A stretch of DNA of 7,814 bases from DATARH01 sp035534855 (lineage in GTDB: Bacteria > Pseudomonadota > Alphaproteobacteria > ATCC43930 > CGMCC-115725): positions 1 to 7,814 of the forward strand of contig DATLRD010000052.1 in the NCBI GenBank assembly GCA_035534855.1, in the 5' to 3' direction. The notes beneath the pieces are model-generated. The model worked only from the letters and a program-made list of their open reading frames with translations. It was not told the origin of the DNA and made no database searches. Each line of letters starts with the position of its first letter. Position 1 is the stretch's first letter. Below, in pieces: positions 1 to 6,020 of this stretch. The position numbers and the translations under genes were made by a program.

Positions 1-33
1 TGCGGATCTACCCAATCCTGCCAGGGTGTGATA

Positions 34-45
34 CTAGCGCGCTAG
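34..45. repeat. Perfect 12-bp palindrome upstream of tRNA-Gln
   Basis: CTAGCGCGCTAG reads identically on both strands and ends 21 bp before the tRNA. It overlaps the end of a possible extended -10 element (TGTGATACT at 27-35, core GATACT at 30-35) that would start transcription near position 42. The matching -35 region at 7-12 (TCTACC) is poor. The palindrome could be an operator or chance; its function is unknown. Confidence 0.4.
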
Positions 46-66
46 GCTGCGCCGCACCGCGCAAGG

Positions 67-140
67 TGGGGGATCGTCTAACGGTAGGACAGCGGACTCT
101 GACTCCGCCAGTCTAGGTTCGAATCCTAGTCCCCCAGCCA
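67..140 (+). tRNA. tRNA-Gln (anticodon CUG)
   Basis: A complete 74-nt cloverleaf is present. The acceptor stem TGGGGGA (67-73) pairs with TCCCCCA (130-136). The D stem is GTC (76-78) with GAC (88-90). The anticodon stem GCGGA (92-96) pairs with TCCGC (104-108), enclosing the loop CTCTGAC with anticodon CTG at 99-101, which reads the CAG glutamine codon. The T stem CTAGG (113-117) pairs with CCTAG (125-129) around TTCGAAT. Discriminator base G137 is followed by an encoded CCA (138-140). No mismatches break any stem, so the gene looks functional. It charges glutamine for translation. No other tRNA is visible in the window, so it appears to be a single-gene unit, although upstream sequence is cut off by the window edge. 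Confidence 0.97.
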
Positions 141-352
141 CTTGATTTCATTGCGATTTTGTCTCCCTCTGCATAGAACAACCTGGCCCATCGATGTGCT
201 CGACGGCAAGGTAATCGTCGCTAATGGCGCGCCTCGACCGGCTCGGTCCGGCGGCACAGGTGGTCGCTCAGATGCTTTCAGAAAGACCTTCTTCGACCAA
301 CGCGGGCTGATCTCCCTCTTGGAGCAGCACCACCGCCTACATTACGCTGCAT
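141..352 (+). other. Gene-poor stretch after tRNA; weak 70-codon ORF
   Basis: No gene is recognised here. A plus-strand frame runs from a TTG at 142, immediately after the tRNA CCA, to a TGA at 352-354. It has no ribosome binding site because its start abuts the tRNA. Its product (ending LEQHHRLHYAA) matches no family I know. The frame stops exactly where the group II intron domain V-like sequence begins. The stretch could therefore be a decayed end of intron domain IV, possibly with the last part of an intron-encoded protein. I see no reverse transcriptase, X or endonuclease motif to support that. Treat it as probable non-coding remnant sequence. Confidence 0.3.
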
Positions 353-446
353 GAACCGCCGTATACGGAACCGTACGTACGGTGGTGTGGGCGGGTGAGC
401 CGTCATTGCCGCCGCAGCGGGAACCCCCGCTAACCCCCGCTAACCC
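353..446 (+). mobile_element. Group II intron 3' remnant (domain V and probable domain VI)
   Basis: Positions 355-386 fold as a domain V hairpin. ACCGCCGTA (355-363) pairs with TACGGTGGT (378-386) over 9 bp with one G-U pair. A two-base CG bulge (376-377) lies on the 3' side. The upper stem TACG/CGTA is capped by the tetraloop GAAC (368-371). The 9-bp stem, 2-nt bulge, short stem and tetraloop layout is the hallmark of domain V, and the sequence resembles that of bacterial group II introns from memory. A probable domain VI follows: GGG (389-391) and CGGG (392-395) can pair with CCC (434-436) and CCCG (426-429), leaving CTAA (430-433) bulged with a candidate branch-point A. No domains I-III and no intron-encoded protein are visible, so this would be a 5'-truncated, non-mobile relic. 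The alternative is an unrelated GC-rich hairpin. Confidence 0.6.
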
Positions 447-448
447 CC
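424..448. repeat. Short tandem repeat CCCCCGCTAA x2.5
   Basis: CCCCCGCTAA occurs at 424-433 and again at 434-443, followed by a partial copy CCCCC at 444-448. It sits at the presumed 3' end of the group II intron remnant, so one extra unit may have arisen by slippage, or one copy may belong to the flanking exon. The duplication makes the exact intron end ambiguous. Confidence 0.75.
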
Positions 449-464
449 GGGGCACTCCCCGGGG
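445..464. other. Perfect GC hairpin CCCCGGGG / CACT / CCCCGGGG
   Basis: An 8-bp perfect stem with a four-base loop lies between the intron remnant and the 3' end of the FecR-domain gene. It could slow or end transcription from either side, but there is no U-tract on either strand. Function is not shown. Confidence 0.45.
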
Positions 465-521
465 CCGCCTGCGCGGGACCCGCCGGCGCGGGGGGTGACG
501 GGGGCGCGTCGATTTCCAGCG

Positions 522-573
522 GATCCGTATCGGATCGAACGGCGGCGGCGGACGGTACGGCGCGCCGCCGCCG
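522..573 (-). terminator. Candidate 3' hairpins after the FecR-domain gene
   Basis: Two stem-loops follow the minus-strand stop codon of the FecR-domain gene. The first, starting about 6 nt after the stop, has GGCGGCGGCG (541-550) pairing perfectly with CGCCGCCGCC (563-572) around a 12-nt loop; C540-G573 can extend it. The second is GATCCG/TAT/CGGATC (522-536). Neither is followed by a clear U-run, so they may protect the mRNA 3' end rather than act as intrinsic terminators. Confidence 0.4.
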
Positions 574-578
574 CTTCG

Positions 579-3401
579 CTACTGCTTGCCGGCGAAGATC
601 CCGGAGGCGAGATAGGTCGGGAACCCGGCGACTGATTGAACGGCGAAATTGCCACCGGTCTCCGCCGCCATCGGGCCGTAGAAGGTGCCGTTGACCCCGC
701 CGACGAAATTTGCCGAGTTGATGCCAAAGCGGTAGGTGGCACCGCTCACCAAGGGCTGGCCGCTCGCTGCGAAGCTGTGCCCGTCGAAATTGTTGACCGC
801 CCAGGTGCCGGTTTGCGTGCCGAAATTGTAGGTCGAGCTGAAGGCGCCGGCGGCCAGATAGCTCTGGCCGTTGTTGAAGACCGAACCGATCGCGTGGCCG
901 GCATAGGTTGCGGTCGCCGATTGGCTCATCAGGCTGCTGATGTCGCTGAGCGGGGTCGCGACCCCGGCGACCCAGGTGTTGATGTGCGCCGCATCGACGC
1001 GCGGAAAGGCCGGGTCGGTGGCGCTGGTCAGCTGCAGGTTGCCGCCCCAATAGCCCCATTGCAGGTATTGGCACTGGCACGCCGTCGCACCGGCCTGCTG
1101 CAGCAGCGCGGTGGGGACGCCGGCGGCGCCGGAGCTGACGAAATAGCCGGTGCTGCTGGGTGAGGCGGCCTGATTTTCCGCCGCCGCAAAGGTGTTGTCA
1201 TCGACAAAGGCCTGCGCCCCGGCGGCGCCGGTCAGGCTGCCGTATTGCATGTTCAGCGCCGGGGACGGCGGCGCGGTGGGGTTGGTCAGGCTGACCGCGC
1301 CGCCGGCCAGGTTGGCCTGGATGCGGTTGTTCGGTGCGTCGGTCGTGACGAGGGTGCCGCCGGCGACGATATAGGGGTTCGGCGTCGTTTGGCCTTGCGG
1401 GTACATCAGCCCGCCGAAATTGCCCGAGAGCGCCTGCGTCGTGCGGCTGGCCGGGATCCCGGCGGGCAGCGGGGCGGCGATGGCCGGCTGTGCGAAACCG
1501 TAGCTCGTCGTCGTGCCCGACGGCGACACTTCCGAAGCCGTCGATGGCAGGGTCGGGCTGCCGACGCTGCCGTTGCTGCTTGAATAGGCGGTCTGGTCGA
1601 GGACAAAGCCGGTGACGGCGCTGCCGCCGTAAAGGCTGCCGCCGGCGCCGTCGACGGTCGAACTGACCGCCGAACTCAGCCGCACCGGCGTGCCGGCCGC
1701 CGACAGCAGCGAGGAGCCGCGCATCTGGCCGGTCAGGATCGGCTGTCCGCTGCTCTGCAATGTACCGATCTCGCCGGTGGTGACCGCGATCGCGGATTGC
1801 TGATTGGGGCCCTGTCCGCTGATCGAGAGACTGGCCTGCAGTCCGCGCGCCGCCGACAGGGTCGAGGCGGCGCCGATCGGCGTGGTGGGCGGGGCGACGA
1901 TGTAGAGCGGCGACACCGTGGCGTTCGGCAGATTGCCGCCGGCCTGGTTGCGGATGAACGGGATCGTCGATTGCAGCACGCCGTCGGGCTGGACGGTGAA
2001 CGCGAAGGTTCGCGTCGCGCCGGTCGGCTGGTAGAAGCTGGCGTTGACCGGCGTCCCGCCGAAGATGAAGAGCGGTTGCGCCGGCTGGGCGGTCGGCGTG
2101 ATGTCGGCGTAGAAGAAACTGTTGTCGGCCGCCAGGAAGCTGGTGCCGGTGAACGAGCCGAGGCTGCTCGAACTGCCTTGCAGGCTGGCAAAGCCCGAAG
2201 CGAGCGGAAAGGAAATCGTGCCGAGAGCACCAAAGCTGCCGGTGAAGGTGCCGTTTGTCAGCGTGCCGCCGGCATAGGCGATGTCGTTGGCAGCGGTGTT
2301 GTCATAGAAGCCGAGGGCCGGATTGTTGGTCCGCTTGAGCCGCCCGGCATAAGGGATCGAGCTGCTGGGTGGGCCGCTGGGTGGACCGCTGGGCGGACCG
2401 CTGATCGGAACGCTGTTGGGACCGCCGACCGGCTGGCCCGACGGGGTGGTCCCGATCTGCGGGCTGGCAGAGCACGCGGTCGGGTCGGTTCCCGAGCAGA
2501 CGACGATGATCTGGCCGGCGCTGTTGGCAAGTGACAGCGGCGCTCCGGCCGCCGCGCCTGTCGTGCCTTGCAAAGGGAGCAGGGTTGGGTAAAGCGCGGA
2601 GTAGTAGGTGTTTGGCTGCGGCGCGAAGGCGTTGCCGCCGTCGTTCTGCTGCGCCTGCCGGATGCTGTCGACAAGGTCTTTCGATATTTCGGTGATGCCG
2701 CTGTTGAGGACGAAGGTCGTGGTCGGGATGACCGGCGCGCCGCCATCGCCGCCGGGGCGCCCGTCGAGCTGTTGCATCAGGGCGGCCAGCTCTTTTTCCG
2801 ACACCGGCTGCGGCGCCGACAGCTTGCCCGTCCGGCTGATCGTGATCTCATAGCCGGCCCGGCTCAGCGTCTCGGCGCTGCCGTTCACCCCGGTGATCGT
2901 CAGCCCGTGACCGAACACGAAGATCACCTCGGTTTCGCCGTTGGGCTTGAAATTGACGATGAAGACCCCGCCGCGTACGGCCAGGGTTGCCGTGCTGGTG
3001 CGCAGCGTCACCGCCTCGTCATGCTTGCTCAGCTTGCCGCCGACATAGCGCAACAGGCCGCGCGTCGCGCTCATCGCCAGCTTGCCGGTGGTGGTCTTCG
3101 GGTCATAGACGAATTGATCGATCGTCAAATCCGAATTGGGACCGATCGTCATCGCGGATTCGTCGAGGAACAGCAGCTGGGCCTGGCCGCCGGTGTTGGT
3201 GGTGATGCGCTCGTTGAACACGACGTCCTGCCCGATCATGAGTCGCCGCGGCTGGCCGCCCGGCGGCGTGCCCTGCGCCGCGGTGTTGACCGCGCTGCTG
3301 ATGCCGACCCGCTGCTGCGCGCAGAGGCCGCTCGCGCCGACCGTCAGCGCCAGCAGGGCAAGGGCGGCGGCACGAAGCACAGACAAGGCAGGACCGGGCA
3401 T
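579..3401 (-). CDS. Exported FecR-domain protein with C-terminal TbpB-like barrel; candidate Slam/T11SS cargo
   Basis: The protein has 940 residues. The ATG at 3401 is chosen because GAGGAG lies 7 nt upstream and a signal peptide follows at once (hydrophobic run to about residue 26, likely cleavage after LCA at 26-28). A frame extension to 3452 adds 17 residues with no support. The cysteine before the cleavage site is not in a normal lipobox (SGLC), so the protein is probably not lipidated. Residues ~54-152 form a FecR domain, with GQDVVFNERITT, LLFLDESAMTIGPNS and the downstream RTSTATLAVRGGVF block. There is no N-terminal anti-sigma helix domain, so a sensor role is unlikely. A proline-rich GPPS linker (~334-346) leads into a long Gly/Ser/Thr-rich beta-like region. 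Residues ~832-940 resemble the TbpB-type small barrel (TYAGHAIG, GTFYGPMAAETGGNF, ending GIFAGKQ). The TPR-barrel gene lies 155 bp upstream. Surface exposure or secretion is inferred; its ligand is unknown. Confidence 0.85.
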   Translation of the reverse strand: MPGPALSVLRAAALALLALTVGASGLCAQQRVGISSAVNTAAQGTPPGGQPRRLMIGQDVVFNERITTNTGGQAQLLFLDESAMTIGPNSDLTIDQFVYDPKTTTGKLAMSATRGLLRYVGGKLSKHDEAVTLRTSTATLAVRGGVFIVNFKPNGETEVIFVFGHGLTITGVNGSAETLSRAGYEITISRTGKLSAPQPVSEKELAALMQQLDGRPGGDGGAPVIPTTTFVLNSGITEISKDLVDSIRQAQQNDGGNAFAPQPNTYYSALYPTLLPLQGTTGAAAGAPLSLANSAGQIIVVCSGTDPTACSASPQIGTTPSGQPVGGPNSVPISGPPSGPPSGPPSSSIPYAGRLKRTNNPALGFYDNTAANDIAYAGGTLTNGTFTGSFGALGTISFPLASGFASLQGSSSSLGSFTGTSFLAADNSFFYADITPTAQPAQPLFIFGGTPVNASFYQPTGATRTFAFTVQPDGVLQSTIPFIRNQAGGNLPNATVSPLYIVAPPTTPIGAASTLSAARGLQASLSISGQGPNQQSAIAVTTGEIGTLQSSGQPILTGQMRGSSLLSAAGTPVRLSSAVSSTVDGAGGSLYGGSAVTGFVLDQTAYSSSNGSVGSPTLPSTASEVSPSGTTTSYGFAQPAIAAPLPAGIPASRTTQALSGNFGGLMYPQGQTTPNPYIVAGGTLVTTDAPNNRIQANLAGGAVSLTNPTAPPSPALNMQYGSLTGAAGAQAFVDDNTFAAAENQAASPSSTGYFVSSGAAGVPTALLQQAGATACQCQYLQWGYWGGNLQLTSATDPAFPRVDAAHINTWVAGVATPLSDISSLMSQSATATYAGHAIGSVFNNGQSYLAAGAFSSTYNFGTQTGTWAVNNFDGHSFAASGQPLVSGATYRFGINSANFVGGVNGTFYGPMAAETGGNFAVQSVAGFPTYLASGIFAGKQ
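2365..2400 (-). repeat. In-frame 12-bp repeat x3 encoding GPPS linker
   Basis: Three consecutive units (2365-2376, 2377-2388, 2389-2400) differ by one or two bases from CTGGGTGGACCG on the plus strand. On the coding strand they encode GPPS repeats between the FecR half and the beta-rich half of the protein. This is a flexible linker that could vary in length by slippage without breaking the frame. Confidence 0.85.
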
Positions 3402-3408
3402 GACGCGT

Positions 3409-3414
3409 CTCCTC
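3409..3414 (-). promoter_or_regulatory. Ribosome binding site of the FecR-domain gene
   Basis: The coding strand reads GAGGAG followed by 7 nt and then ATG at 3401. This strong Shine-Dalgarno match decides the start against the upstream in-frame start at 3452. Confidence 0.8.
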
Positions 3415-3465
3415 GGATACCGCGGCGCGGCGGCGCTATGCAACCCGCACAACCAAGCGACGGAT

Positions 3466-3500
3466 AACGCAAAACAAGATAGCGCAAAACAAGATAGCGC
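3466..3500. repeat. 15-bp tandem repeat between the TPR-barrel and FecR genes
   Basis: On the plus strand AACGCAAAACAAGAT (3466-3480) is followed by AGCGCAAAACAAGAT (3481-3495) and a partial third copy AGCGC (3496-3500). It is the most A-rich stretch of an otherwise GC-rich interval and lies 65-99 bp upstream of the FecR-domain start codon. On the coding strand it reads as repeated TATCTTGTTTTGCG. It could be a paired protein-binding site or part of a promoter; no clean -35/-10 pair was found. Confidence 0.8.
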
Positions 3501-3504
3501 TCAG

Positions 3505-3531
3505 GCAACCCCCTGTCATGCGGGAGGTTGC
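3505..3531 (-). other. Intergenic stem-loop downstream of the TPR-barrel gene
   Basis: GCAACC plus CCC (3505-3513) pairs with GGG plus GGTTGC (3522-3524 and 3526-3531), with one bulged A at 3525 and an 8-nt loop. On the minus strand it comes about 25 nt after the TPR-barrel stop codon and just before the 15-bp repeat. No uninterrupted U-run follows, so it could be a weak terminator or attenuator, or an RNA-processing site setting the ratio of the two gene products. Confidence 0.45.
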
Positions 3532-3556
3532 GGCGCCGGGGCAGCGAGCGGGTCGG

Positions 3557-4948
3557 CTAAAACCGGATCTGTGGGCCGACCAGTATGCTGTTGTTGGAGT
3601 AGGCGTAGAGCGGCAGGTCCGAGGAGACGATGTCCCGCTGCAGCTGCACGACGACCGCGATGTTGTTGCTGACCTGAAAGCTTTGCGTGACGCCAAACCG
3701 CCACCGCCGATCGAGGCGCTCGCTGAAGCCGCCGCCGACGACGCAACACGGGTCGGGAGCGGCGTAATCGGACCAGCTGCGGCTGAGAAAGACCGTCGTC
3801 TCCCACGGGTAGTGGAGGTATCCGGTCGGGTCGTCATAGCGGATGCGATAGGCGGCTGCGCCGGCATAGGTCTTGCTGCTGTAGTAGTCGAGCGGGCCGA
3901 AGATCGTCTGGATCTTGCGCGCCTGCTGATCGAGAAAATCGAACTCGAGGGTCAGCTCGGAGTCGGGGTTCGCGGTGATCGGCTTGCTGACAAACAGCGA
4001 GAAGAGCTTGTCGTTGCCGTTAAGACCGCGCGACAGCGGCCGGTCGGGCGCGTTGTTGAAATTCTTGTCGCGAAATTCGAACAGCGATTTCACGTGAATG
4101 TCGCGCCACGTCACCGCCGTGGCCTCGGCGCCGACGCCGAAAGTGTGGAAGTACTGGTTGCCGCCGAGGCCCACGTCGTTGGCGATCAGATACGGCTTGA
4201 GCGAGGCCGAACTCACCCACGACAGCGGGTCGACAAAGTTGAACCGCGGCCCGACCGTCAGCTCGGCCACCGCGAGATCGAGCCGATCGACACGGGCGTA
4301 ATGATTGGCGAAGCCGGTGCCGGTGACGTCGATGGTGTCGCGCGTCTGCGTGCCGAGGTCGTAGCTGTAGAGAAACGAGCCGGTGCCGAAAATGTCGAAA
4401 TCGTTCTTTTTCGTGAACTGGCTGCTCAGCAACACGTCGCCGATCGGCGACCGGATCAGCGGCGAACCCGGTGCGATGTTGGCGTCCGACTGGTACTGCC
4501 CGCCGAAGAACACAAAACCGGAGAACCGCTGCGGCGCGCTGAGCCGGGCGATCTGCGCCAGATAGGTCTGCACGCGCGCCTTCACCGCGGCCGGCGGGTT
4601 CGCCGCCAGCGCGCGCTCGAAATACGTTTGCGCGACTTCGTAGGAACCCATCCGGAAGTACAGCGCACCGAGTTCGAGCTGCACCCGCGGCAGGTGCGGG
4701 TTGAACATCAGCATGCGTTCGAGGGCCGAGACCGCCGCCTCGTTGTCGCCGAGCTTGGCGGCGATGCCGGCATAGGCGAAAGCGGCGTCGAGGTTCCCCG
4801 GATTGCGCACCATCCGCTGGAACAACGCCTCCTTTTGCGCCTGCAGTGTGGCGCGCTCGGCGGTGGAGAGTTCCTGCGCCAAGGCCGGTCCGGCAACCAG
4901 GCCGATGACGACAAGGGCCAGCAGCAGCCCGTCGCGCAACCGGCCCAT
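3557..4948 (-). CDS. TPR plus outer-membrane beta-barrel protein, Slam-like (DUF560 / T11SS translocator candidate)
   Basis: From the ATG at 4948 the protein has 463 residues. A signal peptide occupies residues 1-24 (hydrophobic LLLALVVIGLVAG, cleavage after ALA). Residues ~27-140 form a TPR-type helical domain, with repeats such as NLDAAFAYAGIAAKLGDNEA, PRVQLELGALYFRMGSYE and AQTYFERALAANP. Residues ~141-463 are rich in alternating beta strands with aromatic girdle residues (SGFVFFGGQYQSDANI onward) and end in ILVGPQIRF, a C-terminal phenylalanine typical of BAM-inserted barrels. This periplasmic TPR plus barrel order and length match Slam proteins, which move TbpB-type substrates across the outer membrane. 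The neighbouring FecR-domain gene carries a TbpB-like C-terminus. The start is uncertain: the ATG lacks a clear Shine-Dalgarno, and a GTG at 5008 after a GGGGGCGGG run would add 20 residues. The open frame runs to 5674 but overlaps the CMD gene and is not credible there. It could instead be another TPR-porin; substrate and function are inferred. Confidence 0.82.
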   Translation of the reverse strand: MGRLRDGLLLALVVIGLVAGPALAQELSTAERATLQAQKEALFQRMVRNPGNLDAAFAYAGIAAKLGDNEAAVSALERMLMFNPHLPRVQLELGALYFRMGSYEVAQTYFERALAANPPAAVKARVQTYLAQIARLSAPQRFSGFVFFGGQYQSDANIAPGSPLIRSPIGDVLLSSQFTKKNDFDIFGTGSFLYSYDLGTQTRDTIDVTGTGFANHYARVDRLDLAVAELTVGPRFNFVDPLSWVSSASLKPYLIANDVGLGGNQYFHTFGVGAEATAVTWRDIHVKSLFEFRDKNFNNAPDRPLSRGLNGNDKLFSLFVSKPITANPDSELTLEFDFLDQQARKIQTIFGPLDYYSSKTYAGAAAYRIRYDDPTGYLHYPWETTVFLSRSWSDYAAPDPCCVVGGGFSERLDRRWRFGVTQSFQVSNNIAVVVQLQRDIVSSDLPLYAYSNNSILVGPQIRF

Positions 4949-4981
4949 CTGGCGTAGCGCACCGAACTGCCGTAGCGCACC
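4946..4981 (-). repeat. 18-bp tandem duplication at the TPR-barrel start
   Basis: Coding-strand GGTGCGCTACGGCAGTTC (4981-4964) is followed by GGTGCGCTACGCCAGATG (4963-4946), whose last three bases are the chosen ATG. If translated from the upstream GTG it encodes GALRQF then GALRQM. The second copy creates the ATG, so the duplication bears directly on which start is used. Confidence 0.85.
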
Positions 4982-5253
4982 GACGATGCTATTCAAAAGG
5001 CCTGACACCCCGCCCCCAACGCGGCCAGTTCGCTTGCGGCCCCAAGGGTAGCTAACCCGCGGTTGTTTCGCAACGCATGCTATTGCGCGCGCGACGAATA
5101 TCCGCAGAGCCGCCGGCAGCGCGCTACCGTGCTTGCCTGCCCCGGCAATCCGGCAGGCCGACAGATCTCGCGGTCGCCGGCGAAGCGCCGCTATCTTTCG
5201 CCGGGATCGCGCGGAACCCCGAATCGCCGGCGCAGCAACCGAGCGACCGGCGC
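4949..5253. other. Intergenic region between CMD and TPR-barrel genes
   Basis: This 305-bp stretch contains no credible gene; plus-strand frames here are short and lack ribosome binding sites. It holds a possible minus-strand promoter at 5045-5073. It also holds an inverted repeat GCCTGCC/GGCAGGC (5135-5141 and 5152-5158, 10-nt loop) that lies about 95 nt downstream of the CMD stop and might end that transcript, though no U-tract follows. The rest is GC-rich sequence without recognised features. Confidence 0.5.
5045..5073 (-). promoter_or_regulatory. Possible sigma-70-type promoter for the TPR-barrel gene
   Basis: The minus strand has TTGCGA (5073-5068), a 17-bp spacer and TACCCT (5050-5045). 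The -35 matches TTGACA at 4 of 6 positions and the -10 matches TATAAT at 3 of 6. Transcription would begin near 5038, about 30 nt before the alternative GTG and 90 nt before the ATG. It is weak and suggested by spacing only. Confidence 0.3.
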
Positions 5254-5805
5254 CTATTCGGGAAACGGCAGCGGGGTTCCCGGCGGCAGGCCGACCTCGA
5301 ACACGTTCAGCGTGTTGCCGATCAGCGTGTAGTAGCCGATGATGCTGATCACCTCGACCAATCCCCTTTCGCCGAGCGCGGCGACCGCCTCGCCGAAGCT
5401 GGCATCGGACAGGCGCTGGGTGCGGAAGATCTCGCTGCAGATGCGGTGGACGAGCGCCTCGTCGGCGGCGGCGAACTGCGGCGCGCCGCCGGTGCGGATC
5501 GCCTCGATCGCGGCTTCCGGCACGCCCGCCTTCGCGGCCAGCGGCGCGTGCGCATACCATTCGTACTGGGCCCGCCAGAACCGCGCGGTGGTGATGATCG
5601 CCAGCTCGGAGAGCCGGTCGGACAACGACGTACCCCAGCGCAGATGTTCGCCGAGCTGCGCCGCGTGGCCGCAAATCTCCGGCGCCCGGATCAACAGCTC
5701 GAACGGGCCGCCAAATCGGCCGCGCTTGCCGGCGATAATCTCATCGTGGACGCGGCGCTGGGCCGGGCTCATGTCGGCGGTCGCGATGTCGCGGTAACGG
5801 CTCAT
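5254..5805 (-). CDS. Carboxymuconolactone decarboxylase (CMD)-family protein
   Basis: The product has 183 residues. Its ATG at 5805 is preceded by AAGGGAG with 6 nt spacing, a good ribosome binding site. It is an all-helical, cytoplasmic-looking protein without a signal peptide. The CMD signature is visible at residues ~64-94: RLSELAIITTARFW, then YEWYAHAPLAAKAG, with Glu67, Glu82 and His86 as the likely conserved polar residues. The CxxC pair of AhpD-type peroxidase members is absent, so a thiol peroxidase role is unlikely. Members like this are often annotated as 4-carboxymuconolactone decarboxylase-like, but no aromatic-degradation gene is nearby, so the substrate cannot be assigned. It lies 305 bp upstream of the TPR-barrel gene on the same strand, with divergent degP on its other side. 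It is probably transcribed separately. Confidence 0.88.
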   Translation of the reverse strand: MSRYRDIATADMSPAQRRVHDEIIAGKRGRFGGPFELLIRAPEICGHAAQLGEHLRWGTSLSDRLSELAIITTARFWRAQYEWYAHAPLAAKAGVPEAAIEAIRTGGAPQFAAADEALVHRICSEIFRTQRLSDASFGEAVAALGERGLVEVISIIGYYTLIGNTLNVFEVGLPPGTPLPFPE

Positions 5806-5834
5806 TGCTCGCTCCCTTGTTGCGTGGCCGCGAC

Positions 5835-5865
5835 ATCATAGCCGAGCGGCGGCGCGTCCGGTCAT
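5835..5865 (-). promoter_or_regulatory. Possible promoter of the CMD-family gene
   Basis: On the minus strand TATGAT (5840-5835) matches the -10 consensus at 5 of 6 positions. ATGACC (5865-5860) matches TTGACA at 4 of 6, but the 19-bp spacer is long. The start would be near 5828, giving a leader of about 23 nt carrying the AAGGGAG site. In the rest of the divergent gap (5866-6020) I see no convincing promoter for degP, only an A/T-rich patch GCGAATTAATCC near 5941-5952. Confidence 0.35.
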
Positions 5866-6020
5866 GCGCGGCATGCATCCCCGATCGCGGGCGGCGGCGC
5901 CAATCTTGCGCTTGGATAACCGATTGGGCCTGAGGTTACGGCGAATTAATCCAGCTGACAGCGGCCTGTTAGCTTGCGCGCGCATCTTCTAGCGATGATT
6001 TGCGCAACAGGAGATGGTTC

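Noticed and set aside
430..1080. 216-codon minus-strand frame overlapping the 3' end of the FecR-domain gene
   Set aside because: It overlaps the conserved C-terminal barrel in another frame, is Arg/Pro-rich and has no start signal; it is a shadow frame.
3249..3401. Lipoprotein signal on the FecR-domain protein
   Set aside because: The only cysteine near the cleavage site sits in SGLC, which lacks the small residue at -1 and the Leu/Val at -3 of a lipobox; a type I signal is more likely.
2568..3467. 299-codon plus-strand frame opposite the FecR domain
   Set aside because: The opposite strand clearly encodes a FecR domain with a signal peptide and a strong ribosome binding site; this frame has neither a domain nor a site.
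3518..4957. 479-codon plus-strand open frame antisense to the TPR-barrel gene
   Set aside because: It mirrors the real gene through GC3 bias, has Arg/Gly/Glu-rich low-information composition, no domain, no signal, and no ribosome binding site. The opposite strand has a signal peptide, TPRs and a barrel.
4949..5674. Upstream extension of the TPR-barrel frame to 705 codons
   Set aside because: The extension lies out of frame over the CMD gene, is Arg-rich and places 242 residues before a clear signal peptide.
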